Assembly (NCBI GenBank): GCA_949372755.1
Contig: CASIBO010000006.1
Coordinates: 62,001-126,000, forward strand
Direction of reading: 5' to 3'
Source of the DNA: UBA9926 sp018645765
Lineage (GTDB): Bacteria > Pseudomonadota > Gammaproteobacteria > Pseudomonadales > Azotimanducaceae
DNA: 64,000 nt
The notes under the pieces were generated by a model. That model ran no database searches. It worked only from the letters and a program-made list of their open reading frames with translations, and was not told where the DNA came from. The position numbers and the translations under genes are program-made. This document shows positions 1 to 8,593 of the stretch, in pieces (within the stretch, counting starts at the first letter, position 1; every line of letters begins with the position of its first letter).

Positions 1-993
1 GCCTACGCCATGCAGGGTCTGATTGTGTCTATGGTCCCAAATATCATTGCCTTAGTGCTGTCTGTGATTCTAGTGAACGGACGGTTTTATTTGAACGAGA
101 TGGGTCAAAAAGCCTATATCAAAGATGCTTTTGGGCAGTATTTGTCGCCGACGGTCGTGGCGGATCTGGTGAAAGACCCAGATAAATTGACCCTCGGTGG
201 TGAAGAGCGAGAAATGACCGCCTATTTTTCGGATATTGCGGGGTTTTCGACCTTTTCAGAAGGCATGACGCCAACGCAGTTGGTCGGCTTGCTCAATGAA
301 TATCTGACGGCAATGTGTGATGTGATCATTGCGTCGGACGGCACCATCGATAAGTTTGAGGGGGACGCGATCATCGCTTTTTGGGGGGCGCCGATTGACC
401 AGCCGGCCCACGCCCGTCAAGCCTGTTTCGCCAGTATTGATATGAACCACGCGCTGGGCGATCTACGGGATCAGTGGATGGCACAAGGATTACCAAAGGT
501 CGCGGTTAGGATGGGGGTGAATACCGGGCGAATGGTCGTCGGGAATATGGGCTCTAGCCAACGGATTAACTATACGATCATGGGGGATGCCGTAAACCTT
601 GCCGCCCGACTTGAAGGCGCAAATAAAGCGTTTCGGTCGGACCTGATGATCTCAGAGGCAACCTATTTGCAATGCGCCGACGATGTTGATGTCCGTGAAC
701 TTGACATCATTCGAGTGGTCGGCAAAGCCGATCCGATTCGGGTTTATCAGCTATTGAATCGAAAGAATCAAACTACTGGTGTGCTTGCCGATGTCGTGGA
801 TCGCTATCACGGTGGGCTGCAATTGATTCGAGATCGAAACTTCGTGGATGCCAAAGCGGCCTTCCAAGCGTGCGTTGATCTGATGCCAGATGACGGACCG
901 TCACTAACCCACCTCGCGCGATGTGAGGCGTTTGTATTGACGCCGCCACCGCAGGATTGGGACGGTGTCATGGAACTCAAAGAGAAAGGTTGA
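1..993 (+). CDS. Class III adenylate/guanylate cyclase, C-terminal part
   Basis: The frame is open to the left edge, so the gene starts outside the window; the ATG at 10 is internal. A hydrophobic segment (first ~22 residues after that ATG) is followed by a cyclase homology domain. Counting from that ATG, the metal-binding aspartates are D75 (FSDIAGFS) and D119 (KFEGD). K115 and D192 are the ATP-selecting pair, and N195 and R199 are the transition-state residues, so it probably makes cAMP. The C-terminal ~70 residues resemble a TPR-like tail. Membrane cyclases of this layout often carry an extracytoplasmic CHASE2 sensor upstream, which cannot be seen here. The stop lies 3 bases before the bolA ATG, so the two are probably co-transcribed. 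Confidence 0.9.
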   Translation, partial: AYAMQGLIVSMVPNIIALVLSVILVNGRFYLNEMGQKAYIKDAFGQYLSPTVVADLVKDPDKLTLGGEEREMTAYFSDIAGFSTFSEGMTPTQLVGLLNEYLTAMCDVIIASDGTIDKFEGDAIIAFWGAPIDQPAHARQACFASIDMNHALGDLRDQWMAQGLPKVAVRMGVNTGRMVVGNMGSSQRINYTIMGDAVNLAARLEGANKAFRSDLMISEATYLQCADDVDVRELDIIRVVGKADPIRVYQLLNRKNQTTGVLADVVDRYHGGLQLIRDRNFVDAKAAFQACVDLMPDDGPSLTHLARCEAFVLTPPPQDWDGVMELKEKG

Positions 994-996
994 TTG

Positions 997-1332
997 ATGG
1001 CGGGCGTGATACAGCAGTCGATTTATGATGCGCTTTCGGCGATTTTTGACCCGAGCTATTTGGTGGTCACCAACGAAAGTCATCAGCATAACGTACCGCC
1101 GGGCTCGGAGAGTCATTTTAAAGTGGTGGTGGTGTCGGCAAGTTTTGTCGATCAACGGCTCATTCAACGGCATCAGCGGGTTAACCGGGCTTTGGCTACA
1201 CAATTGAACGGTCAAATTCATGCCTTGTCCATGCACACTTACTCCCAGAACGAATGGATACAAAAAGGTGAAGCTGCGCCGTTGTCGCCCAATTGTTTGG
1301 GTGGGGGCCGCACGGTTGATGCCGCCAAGTGA
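997..1332 (+). CDS. bolA: BolA family protein
   Basis: A 111-residue BolA-fold protein. The family acts in iron-sulfur cluster trafficking together with monothiol glutaredoxins and, in enterobacteria, also affects cell shape in stationary phase. The family signature NESHQHNVPPGSESHFKV (residues 26-43) and the C-terminal HALSMHTY are both clear and contain the histidines used for cluster binding. ATG 997 is chosen; a TTG at 994 is the only nearby alternative. After the BolA domain comes a ~25-residue tail of no recognised motif. It starts 3 bases after the cyclase stop, and its stop overlaps the GTG of the next gene (GTGA), so these genes look translationally coupled. Confidence 0.93.
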   Translation: MAGVIQQSIYDALSAIFDPSYLVVTNESHQHNVPPGSESHFKVVVVSASFVDQRLIQRHQRVNRALATQLNGQIHALSMHTYSQNEWIQKGEAAPLSPNCLGGGRTVDAAK

Positions 1333-2036
1333 GTCCGTTGGTGGCAACCACGAACCCGTCCGTTTGGATTTCGGGTAACGCAGGCTTAGTTGAAGTGGTG
1401 GTGGTTCGTCGAAAGCGCAAACGTTTGGCGTTGGTGGTTGAGACGGATGGCGAGGTTCAATGTCGAATTCCCGCGCGATGTGCGCAGCGGACTGCCGAGG
1501 CGTTTATCCTGGCGCACCAAGATTGGATCTTGCGTACGATCGCTCGAATGAAAGATCGCGTCGGGCGTCCGAGACCCCAATATGCCGAGGGTGCCGCGCA
1601 CTATTTTTTAGGACAGCTGTATCAGCTAGAGACGTGTCAGAATCTGCAGGGCAAAGCCCAAGTTCGAAATTCAGCGCTTTTAGTTCGCGCCGCGTCGGAT
1701 GATCCGACACAAATTCAAAAGCGGCTTGAGGATTGGTATCGCACTCAAGCAGAGCTCATATTTAATCAGCGATTGTCGGCTTTGGTTGACTGCTTCGGCT
1801 TACAAACGGCGTCCAGTCTGAAAGTTAGAAAAATGAAAGCTAAATGGGGCAGTTGTAGCCAGTCCGGCGTCATCACGCTCAATTTGTGGCTGATTACGCA
1901 GGATATTAAAGCGATCGATTACGTCATTTTGCACGAGCTTTGTCACCTCAAGCACTTTGATCATACCCCAGCATTTTATGCCTATCTTGCCGAATTTATG
2001 CCGGATTGGCGGGCCCGCAAAGCATTGCTTGTGTAA
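1329..2036 (+). CDS. YgjP-like zinc metallopeptidase domain protein
   Basis: A 235-residue protein of the YgjP/DUF45 (WLM-like) family, predicted zinc-dependent metallopeptidases of unknown substrate. The zinc signature is HELCH at H202-E203-H206, with a third ligand at H212 (FDH), followed by the family's conserved AFYAYLAEFMPDW. Upstream, the KMKAKWGSCS segment is also typical. The GTG start overlaps the bolA stop by four bases. No signal peptide is seen, so it is cytoplasmic. Members are often found beside type I restriction genes, but nothing of that kind is visible here. Confidence 0.88.
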   Translation: MSPLVATTNPSVWISGNAGLVEVVVVRRKRKRLALVVETDGEVQCRIPARCAQRTAEAFILAHQDWILRTIARMKDRVGRPRPQYAEGAAHYFLGQLYQLETCQNLQGKAQVRNSALLVRAASDDPTQIQKRLEDWYRTQAELIFNQRLSALVDCFGLQTASSLKVRKMKAKWGSCSQSGVITLNLWLITQDIKAIDYVILHELCHLKHFDHTPAFYAYLAEFMPDWRARKALLV

Positions 2037-2064
2037 TGCATCGCTCGCTTTAAGCGCTTGTTAT

Positions 2065-2688
2065 CTAATCGGATTTTAACCAGTTGAGGATCAGCGGCTT
2101 GATCTGTTCCTTGATGAGCGGTTGCGCTGCAACCGTGGGGTGGATGCCATCGCGTTGGAGGAGGTTAGGGTCGGTGGCAATGCCACTGAGTAAATGCGGT
2201 AAAAAGCCCGCAAGGTTAAATTCTGCCGCTAGAGTGCTGTAAAGGCCGACAAAGGCTTCGGTGTAGCGGCGACCATAGTTCGGGGGCAAGACCATCCCAA
2301 TCAGAAGAATCTCAATGCCTTGTTTTTGACACAAGGCAATCATGTTCCCAAGGTTGGCTTGAATCTTCGAGATCGGATAGCCGCGTAAACCGTCGTTGCC
2401 GCCAAGCTCGAGTATGACGAGATCGGGTGCGTGGATTTCTAGGGCTTTTTTGAAGCGGTTCAGTCCGCCCGTGGTTGTCTCGCCGCTCACGCTGGCATTT
2501 GTGAAAGACACCGACTGCTGACTGAAGGCGAGATCCGACGCCAGTAAGGCAGGCCAGCTCTCGGGTTGGGTCATGCCATAGCCCGCACTGACGCTGTCAC
2601 CATAAATCAGGATCGATCGGTTTTCAGCACCCTGCGTATATTGAGCGAAGGCGAGGAGGATCAGAAGGAGTAATTGATCCCGTCGCAT
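2065..2688 (-). CDS. tesA: SGNH-family arylesterase / acyl-CoA thioesterase I
   Basis: A 207-residue TesA-type lysophospholipase/thioesterase, normally periplasmic. A signal peptide covers about the first 20 residues. Block I GDSVSAGYG holds the nucleophile S32, GGNDG is block III, and DGIHP near the C-terminus supplies the catalytic Asp-His. An upstream in-frame start at 2874 would overlap the divergent ABC gene and add 62 residues unlike the family, so the ATG at 2688 is used, which gives the usual family length (~208). It is divergent from ybbA by 43 bases, the conserved gammaproteobacterial tesA / ybbA-ybbP arrangement. Confidence 0.92.
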   Translation of the reverse strand: MRRDQLLLLILLAFAQYTQGAENRSILIYGDSVSAGYGMTQPESWPALLASDLAFSQQSVSFTNASVSGETTTGGLNRFKKALEIHAPDLVILELGGNDGLRGYPISKIQANLGNMIALCQKQGIEILLIGMVLPPNYGRRYTEAFVGLYSTLAAEFNLAGFLPHLLSGIATDPNLLQRDGIHPTVAAQPLIKEQIKPLILNWLKSD

Positions 2689-2731
2689 GCGATCATGGTT
2701 GGCTTTCAATGAAGACTGAAGTACGGAAAAG

Positions 2732-3430
2732 ATGTGTATGATTAAGACGAAGGACGTTTGCAAAGTTGTAGAGACCAGTGAGGGCGCCTTGGTGATTTTG
2801 GAAGGGATTACGCTGGAAATCAACCAAGGGGAATCGGTCGCAATTGTTGGGGCGTCCGGGTCGGGCAAAACCACCTTACTCAGTTTGCTGGCGGGACTTG
2901 ATTCGCCAAGCGAGGGCGCGATTGTGCTCGGTGGGGATCAAGACATCACCATGATGAGTGAGGCGCAACGTGCAAAACTTCGTGGGGAGATGGTTGGTTT
3001 CGTTTTTCAAACGTTCCAGTTACTCAGCAGCTTAACGGCGCTTGAAAACGTCATGTTGCCGGGCGAGCTTCGGAGCGACCCTCAGGCTGAGGACAATGCT
3101 AAAAAGTTGCTGGATCGAGTGGGACTCGGGCATCGCCTTCAACATTACCCCCGACAACTCTCAGGCGGTGAGCAGCAGCGGGTAGCAATTGCGCGCGCTT
3201 TTGCGTCCAATCCTAAGATTCTGTTTGCGGATGAGCCCACCGGTAATCTCGATGCTAAGACGGGCGCCAAAATAATAGACCTGCTGTTCGATTTGAATGC
3301 TGATTTTGGTACCACGCTGGTCTTGGTGACTCACGATGCACGATTGGCATCTCGTTGTGAGCGCTCTATCTTGATCGAGGCGGGCCAGTTGGTCTCAGAG
3401 ATCCCGGAAACCAGCGCTGCCACTGCTTAG
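2732..3430 (+). CDS. ybbA: ABC transporter ATP-binding protein YbbA
   Basis: A 232-residue ATPase of the LolD/MacB-like group. Walker A is GASGSGKTT (40-48), the Q-loop glutamine is Q93, the signature LSGGEQ is at 143-148, and Walker B ILFADE at 163-168 is followed by the D-loop GNLD. It pairs with the large permease 11 bases downstream. The placement back to back with tesA is the conserved E. coli context. The family is thought to act on lipids or hydrophobic metabolites at the inner membrane, but the substrate is not established. A second in-frame ATG lies two codons downstream. Confidence 0.92.
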   Translation: MCMIKTKDVCKVVETSEGALVILEGITLEINQGESVAIVGASGSGKTTLLSLLAGLDSPSEGAIVLGGDQDITMMSEAQRAKLRGEMVGFVFQTFQLLSSLTALENVMLPGELRSDPQAEDNAKKLLDRVGLGHRLQHYPRQLSGGEQQRVAIARAFASNPKILFADEPTGNLDAKTGAKIIDLLFDLNADFGTTLVLVTHDARLASRCERSILIEAGQLVSEIPETSAATA

Positions 3431-3441
3431 GTAATCGATTC

Positions 3442-5928
3442 ATGAAATTGGCTCTAAAATTACTGATTCGAGATTGGCGCGGGGGCGAGTTAACGCTGTT
3501 GCTGGCTGCATTAATCATTGCGGTGGGTACCGTGACCACCATTACCTTGTTTGTCGACCGGTTGCAGCAAGCACTCTTGCTGGAGTCCGCCTCGTTTATT
3601 GCAGCAGACCGAGTCATTTCGGCGAGCCGCCCGATTGAGACGACGCTTCTGGCGCGGGCAGATGATTACAACGTGCAGCGATCTGCGACGGTGTCTTTTT
3701 TATCGATGGTGTTTTCTGATGAGCGGGCTCAGCTGGCCGCTGTGAAAGCCGTGGACGACGGCTACCCGCTGCGAGGCAAGTTAATGATCGCCGATGAGCC
3801 TTTTGGTTCTGGTAGGCCTACTGGCGCCGGGCCACAGCCTGGTTCGGTTTGGATGGAGTCCCGTCTGTTCCCGTCACTCGACACCCGTCCGGGGGCATCG
3901 GTGGATGTGGGCGCGTTAACCTTGCCGATCACTGAAGTGTTGCTGAAGGAACCGGACCGCGGGGGCGGTTTCGATACTGTGGCGCCCAGAGTCATCATGC
4001 ATTTGAGCGATGTTGATCGCACTGAGATCATTCAACCCGGCAGCCGCGTGACGTATCGATATCTGTTTTCCGGTGATGAAGGCAATTTAAAGGCCTGGGA
4101 GGACAGTGTTCGCCCAGATCTGCCGGAGGACACTCGGCTCTATGGGGTTAAAGAAGGGGCCGAGGAAATTGGTGAGGCCTTGTCGAAGGCAGAACGGTTT
4201 TTGTTGCTCGGCGGACTACTGGGCGTCATCCTGGCGGGGGTCGCAATTGCGCTGGCCGCCAATCGCTATGCGCACCGGCACTTTGACCATGTTGCGATTC
4301 TCAAAACCCTTGGTGCCACGCCTGCTCGAATCGACCAAATCTACCTGGTGATTTTTATCGGATTGGGGCTGGCGGCAACGCTGATTGGGGCCGCCCTGGG
4401 CCTGATAGTGCAAGCAGGGGTCGCGGAAGTTTTGCGGCCGTTGTTACCGGTTGCCTTGCCCGCGCCAACAATGAAGCCGGTTTTACTGGGACTGACGACC
4501 GGAATGGTGTGTTTGTTGTCTTTTGCCTTGCCGCCGTTATTAACCCTGAGAAACGCGGACCCCGTCCGAGTTATCCGGCGAGATTTAGACACGGCGAGCC
4601 CCTCGTCGCTTGTGGCCTATGGCTTTGGCGGCCTGGGTACGTTTGGCCTTATGTGGTGGTACAGCCAAGACTTAAGGTTGACGGTTTTGCTCTTTATCGG
4701 GGGGCTGGTTGCGGTGTTGATCCTTGGTCTACTTGCTCTGCTCCTCGTGCGGTCGGGGCGACAGGTGGGCTTGCAGGCGGGTAGCGCTTGGCGCCTGGCG
4801 GTGGCGGGTCTACAGAGACGGCAATTAGAAAGTGCATTGCAAATATTAGCGTTTGGCCTTGCCCTGATGTTATTGCTTACGTTGTTTTTGGTGCGCACTT
4901 CGCTCTTGTCTGAGTGGCGTAATCAAATCCCAGCCGATGCGCCGAATCACTTTGCCATGAACATATTGCCCGAAGAGCGCGGTGAGATCCGCGCCTTCTT
5001 GGATGTTGCCCAGGTCACGGTGACGCCTGAGTATCCTATGATTCGAGGACGCATCACGGCGTTGAATGGGGTTGCGGTGGCAGAACTGACGCGCACAGAG
5101 GGCGGTGAGCGTGGTGCCCCGCGAATGAGTTCGACTCGGAATCTGACGGCAGCGGCGGTCTTGCCTAAGGATAATAAAATTCTCTCCGGCGCGTGGTTTT
5201 CGCCGGCCTCCCAGGTTTCGGAAGTCTCTGTCGAGGCTGAATTTGCAAAAAGTAATGGCCTCAAGCTGGGCGACATGTTGGTTTTTGAGATCGAAGGCCG
5301 CGCGCTGTCGGCTGAGGTCACCAGTGTTCGCTCGGTCGCATGGGATAATTTACAACCGAATTTCTATTTGATTTTTTCGCCATCGATGTTGATCGATTTC
5401 CCCTCTACCTTTATGACGAGCTTTTTCCTCGATGCAGACCAAAAGGCCCTGCTGAGTCCCCTGCTTCGGCAGTTCCCGACCATGACCGTGCTCGAAGTCG
5501 ATGCTTTGATCGAACAGATCAGGTCGATCGTTGCACAGGTTACTTTGGCCGTTGAATTTATGTTAATCCTGATTTTATTGTCAGGCGCGATGGTGCTTTT
5601 GGCGAGTATTCAAGCGAGCTTAGATGAACGCATGAAACAATTTGTGATCCTTCGAACCCTTGGGGCATCAAACCAATTGGTACGCAGCAGCCTGGCTCTA
5701 GAATTCGCCGTCTTAGGCGCCTTTGCTGGGTTGCTGGCGGCCCTGGGCGCAGAACTCACGGTCTATGGTTTGGAGCGTGAAATCTTCGATTTGGATTACT
5801 CGCCCACGCCTTGGTTATGGGCGCTCGGGCCGATCTTGGGCGCTGGTTTGATTAGCGTGATTGGGATGTTGGCGACGCGGCGGGTACTGGATCAGTCACC
5901 GGTCGCGGTGCTTCGAGATTTGGCTTGA
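3442..5928 (+). CDS. ybbP: ABC transporter permease YbbP (FtsX-like)
   Basis: An 828-residue permease with one N-terminal membrane segment, a large periplasmic domain, a central multi-helix FtsX unit (about residues 250-370), further helices (about 390-490), a second periplasmic domain, and a C-terminal FtsX unit (about 700-820). FtsX-type sequence such as VAILKTLGATPARI and VILRTLGASNQLV marks the two permease cores. This duplicated architecture is that of YbbP and lipoprotein-type permeases. It forms an operon with ybbA. The gene ends in NPV-type sequence VAVLRDLA, typical of the family C-terminus. Confidence 0.92.
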   Translation: MKLALKLLIRDWRGGELTLLLAALIIAVGTVTTITLFVDRLQQALLLESASFIAADRVISASRPIETTLLARADDYNVQRSATVSFLSMVFSDERAQLAAVKAVDDGYPLRGKLMIADEPFGSGRPTGAGPQPGSVWMESRLFPSLDTRPGASVDVGALTLPITEVLLKEPDRGGGFDTVAPRVIMHLSDVDRTEIIQPGSRVTYRYLFSGDEGNLKAWEDSVRPDLPEDTRLYGVKEGAEEIGEALSKAERFLLLGGLLGVILAGVAIALAANRYAHRHFDHVAILKTLGATPARIDQIYLVIFIGLGLAATLIGAALGLIVQAGVAEVLRPLLPVALPAPTMKPVLLGLTTGMVCLLSFALPPLLTLRNADPVRVIRRDLDTASPSSLVAYGFGGLGTFGLMWWYSQDLRLTVLLFIGGLVAVLILGLLALLLVRSGRQVGLQAGSAWRLAVAGLQRRQLESALQILAFGLALMLLLTLFLVRTSLLSEWRNQIPADAPNHFAMNILPEERGEIRAFLDVAQVTVTPEYPMIRGRITALNGVAVAELTRTEGGERGAPRMSSTRNLTAAAVLPKDNKILSGAWFSPASQVSEVSVEAEFAKSNGLKLGDMLVFEIEGRALSAEVTSVRSVAWDNLQPNFYLIFSPSMLIDFPSTFMTSFFLDADQKALLSPLLRQFPTMTVLEVDALIEQIRSIVAQVTLAVEFMLILILLSGAMVLLASIQASLDERMKQFVILRTLGASNQLVRSSLALEFAVLGAFAGLLAALGAELTVYGLEREIFDLDYSPTPWLWALGPILGAGLISVIGMLATRRVLDQSPVAVLRDLA

Positions 5929-6236
5929 ACGCTTTGAGCAGATCTGACGGTCTTAGTGTGCGAGCCGGCTGTAGAGCGTCTGGCGGCGACTGATTAGATC
6001 GGTCTCCAGTGATTATGAGCGATGCAATGTTGCGCAAAAAACTTGTCACCCGCGAGGCGGGGTAATTTACCTCAAAGCGTGCTTCGGCCTCCTCTGAAGC
6101 TGTTTTTGCAGGGCAACAGGGCGCGGGTCTTTTATCTTGCGTACTTGCAGAAAAGCGCAAGACAGCCAGATTTGGATCACGTAGTATCGAGGAAGCGCGC
6201 GGGGGATTCCCGCATGAAACCCAATAGGAGGAACCC
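5929..6236. other. Intergenic region upstream of the selenoprotein gene
   Basis: 308 bases with no convincing gene; the open frames on either strand have low-complexity, shadow-like composition. The end holds a strong Shine-Dalgarno (TAGGAGG at 6225-6231) five bases before the ATG at 6237. No clear terminator follows ybbP, and no promoter matching the sigma-70 consensus was identified by eye. Confidence 0.5.
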
Positions 6237-7376
6237 ATGGCAGAAGCCTTTATGGCCTATCCGGAGCTTCGAAACCCATTCGACGCTAAACCAATACATC
6301 CCGAAGGTAGTGCGACTGTGCTGTACCAGGGCAAATCAATTACATTGTCGAGTGTTGGCCAAGGCGATGGCCTACTAATCGATCCAAGTGACCTGACCCA
6401 GATCAATGGGTTTGTCTTGAAGGCGCAAGGCGCTTGCTTCGAAGATCTTTGCATCCCAATGACGGATGATGTGTTGATCGAACAGGATGGGAAACAATGG
6501 TTTAGCTTAACGGCCTTTGCTGCATTGTTAGGGCAACCGTTTGTTGCGGATCATGAGGCTGGTGTTTGGAGCTTTGCGGAGATTCCAGCAAAACGCGAGA
6601 ACATGATGCTGAATGCTCAAGCACCCGATTTTGAAGTTACCGACCGCAAAGGTTCAGTGATCCGGATGGCAGACCTGAAAGGCAAAAAAGCGCTCATCGT
6701 AACCTGGTCCTCTTGGTGAGGCTGCTTTCTTGACGTGCCCGTGTGGCAACGTATTTATGAAGAGATAAACGATCCGAACTTTGTACTCATTTGTGCGGCA
6801 GAAGATACCGGCGGGGAAGCTGCGGCGGGGCCCATTTTTGATGCGGCTAACCCGACGTATATCCAAGTGGTTGATGAAAACCATTTGATCAGCAGCGCGT
6901 TTAATTTTGTGAATGTGCCCTCAGCTGCTTGGATCGATGAGACGGGTCGAATCGTTCGTATTGATGAAGGCACCTACTCGATGATTCATTCCTTTGGGGA
7001 GGGCGAGCAAGCTATTTCATTCGGCACGGATGTGTATGAGCCCGCTTTGAAAGATTGGGTGGCCAAAGGCGCTGATAGCGAGCATGTGCAGTCCGCAGAA
7101 ACGGTTGCCGGCAATATTCGACAGCACTCAAGCGATCAGCAGAAAGCGGATGCCGCTTTTCGGCTGGGAAACCTGTTTCGGATGCATGGCCAGGAAGCCA
7201 AAGCCGATGAGTACTGGGCGATGGCGCGTGCCTTAAACCCAGACAGCGTTAATTTTATCCGTCAGAACCTAACGCTCACCGAAGAGGGCTCGGCAGGCGA
7301 GACGTTTAGAGAGATGATGGGTGAGTACGTCAGTGCCGGCCGGGATTATTATCGACCGCTTGATATCAAAGCCTGA
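6237..7376 (+). CDS. Redoxin-domain selenoprotein (in-frame TGA read as Sec)
   Basis: One frame of 379 codons interrupted only by TGA 6717-6719 (codon 161). Upstream are an N-terminal domain of ~130 residues of unknown role and the start of a redoxin/AhpC-TSA fold (QAPDFEVTDRKG, then LKGKKALIVTWSSW). The TGA replaces the active-site cysteine, giving W-U-G-C, and the same frame continues with VPVWQRIYEEI, a central NVPSAAWID (the cis-Pro loop of thioredoxin folds) and a C-terminal TPR-like helical tail. Both halves have coherent family sequence in the same frame with no shift. I recall redoxin (seleno)proteins of this W-U-G-C type in databases but could not check. The start is set by AGGAGG at 6226-6231. 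Alternative: a nonsense-mutated pseudogene. It would act as a thiol/selenol oxidoreductase or peroxiredoxin-like enzyme; no signal peptide is visible. Confidence 0.85.
6717..6752 (+). promoter_or_regulatory. Sec codon UGA and bacterial SECIS-like stem-loop
   Basis: After UGA (6717-6719), bases 6733-6752 fold as ACG-UGCC / CGUGU / GGCA-A-CGU. That is seven base pairs with a single bulged A on the 3' side and a five-base apical loop CGUGU. The loop begins 20 bases after the UGA. Known bacterial SECIS elements place a small loop containing a G (GU in E. coli fdhF), on a short upper stem, roughly 16-37 bases after UGA, where SelB binds. The fit in position, loop and stem is good; function is inferred. 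Confidence 0.72.
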
Positions 7377-7382
7377 TCAATA

Positions 7383-7403
7383 GGGCGGGCGTTCAGCCCG
7401 CCC
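7383..7403. terminator. GC-rich hairpin between convergent genes
   Basis: GGGCGGGC - GTTCA - GCCCGCCC is a perfect 8-bp stem with a five-base loop, six bases after the selenoprotein stop and in the gap before the convergent hotdog gene. There is no real T-run on either side, so it may be a weak or factor-assisted terminator or an mRNA-end stabiliser acting in both directions. Confidence 0.5.
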
Positions 7404-7477
7404 GCATTTCACAGCGTCAAAAGACCTTGGAGAAGGCCCTCCGCAAAGGTCGGATCGCTAATTCCGCCCTGTACGGC

Positions 7478-8443
7478 TTAACCGGTCCGTCTTCCGAGAC
7501 GTTCTGCGTCCTCCGTATAGTGCGCATAGGACTGTTTCAGCGTCGCTGAATTGAGCAAGGTCGTCGCGATCACGTCGCCGGTTTTGGGGTCTTTGATCAA
7601 AGTTTTGATCCACATGGATTCGGTTCGGGCGCTTTCACCCAATCCAACCACTTCCCGTTCTAATTGGTATTCTTGGCCAACGAAGAGTGGACCTTTGATC
7701 ATCTTGATTTCGAGATCGGCAAAAAGTCCAATTGACGGTCCTTTCGGACCCGGTAAACCATTCGGCGTGTGACCGACCAATGGGCTAATCATTTCAGTTG
7801 GGATAATGGCTTTACCCCAGGGTGAGGCCTCGGTCTGCTCGGGGAAATACCACTGACACTTTTCAGTGATTTTTTCTAATTTGTTGGCCAGCGTGAAGGG
7901 ATAGCTGTCGCCAAGGTATTGGTCATAACCCATTGTGACGGTGTCTGGTTCGCTTGAGTGATCGCCAATCTTCACATGCTCGAGTAACACAAGGTTTTCT
8001 GGTGTGTCCCGCGCTGCCATCAACGACGCCAAACGGGTCTCTGGATGATCGGGTCCAAGGGATGCGGTGCCTTCGAGTACGGTTTCACCGGATTTTTTCA
8101 CTGCCCAGATTTTAGTGATACGCGCGTGCTCTGCTGGTCGTTCCACGAAAGCTTGGAGCTCTTCGCCTTCTACAACCACATTTTTGAAATGCGAACTGAT
8201 GCAGCCGGACTCGAACCAGCGGTCGCCCCAGATCTGATGCAAAAGTGGGTCAAACTGTGAAAAATGCGTTGGGCCCTCAATGGGCGCGCCGCTAAAACCC
8301 AGCGCCTGAGCTTGATCATCATCATGAATCGATAAATGGCCGCCGTATTCTTGTTCCGCTAGCATCTGTACGGGTGACCGAAAAGGGCCGATTAAGATGC
8401 CATTAAGTTCTTGGATTTCGGTATCGAAGGGCAACTGGGTCAT
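7478..8443 (-). CDS. Double hotdog-fold protein, MaoC-like
   Basis: A 321-residue cytoplasmic protein with two hotdog-like halves. The first holds GFSGAPIEGPTHFSQFDPLL (about residues 48-67), reminiscent of the MaoC/hydratase active-site segment, and ISSHFKNVVVEGEEL. The second holds MISPLVGHTPNGLPGPKGPSIG and GPLFVGQEYQLEREVVGLGES, the substrate-tunnel pattern of acyl-CoA hydratases/thioesterases. It probably acts on CoA thioesters; the reaction is unknown. It is a lone gene, convergent with the selenoprotein and co-directional with the deacetylase 150 bases away. Confidence 0.65.
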   Translation of the reverse strand: MTQLPFDTEIQELNGILIGPFRSPVQMLAEQEYGGHLSIHDDDQAQALGFSGAPIEGPTHFSQFDPLLHQIWGDRWFESGCISSHFKNVVVEGEELQAFVERPAEHARITKIWAVKKSGETVLEGTASLGPDHPETRLASLMAARDTPENLVLLEHVKIGDHSSEPDTVTMGYDQYLGDSYPFTLANKLEKITEKCQWYFPEQTEASPWGKAIIPTEMISPLVGHTPNGLPGPKGPSIGLFADLEIKMIKGPLFVGQEYQLEREVVGLGESARTESMWIKTLIKDPKTGDVIATTLLNSATLKQSYAHYTEDAERLGRRTG

Positions 8444-8593
8444 CTCGGTCTCTATTTTGGTTTGAGCCTCTAGCTTAGATTTGGGCGCTGTGAGATTTCA
8501 AGTGCTATCTCGCGTGCGTTCAGACGCGTGGATTCCTGTCGCGCGGTCGATCACTCAGTCGAGTGGGTAAGCATTACGGAGCCGCCGCCTGGT

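Noticed and set aside
5852..6238. 128-residue minus-strand gene before the selenoprotein
   Set aside because: It overlaps the ybbP end and has a shadow-like Ser/Pro/Arg-rich product with no family resemblance.
6735..7376. A separate gene starting at 6735
   Set aside because: It is the same frame as 6237-6716 across one TGA, lacks its own start context, and begins in mid-domain at the redoxin active site; read as one selenoprotein gene instead.
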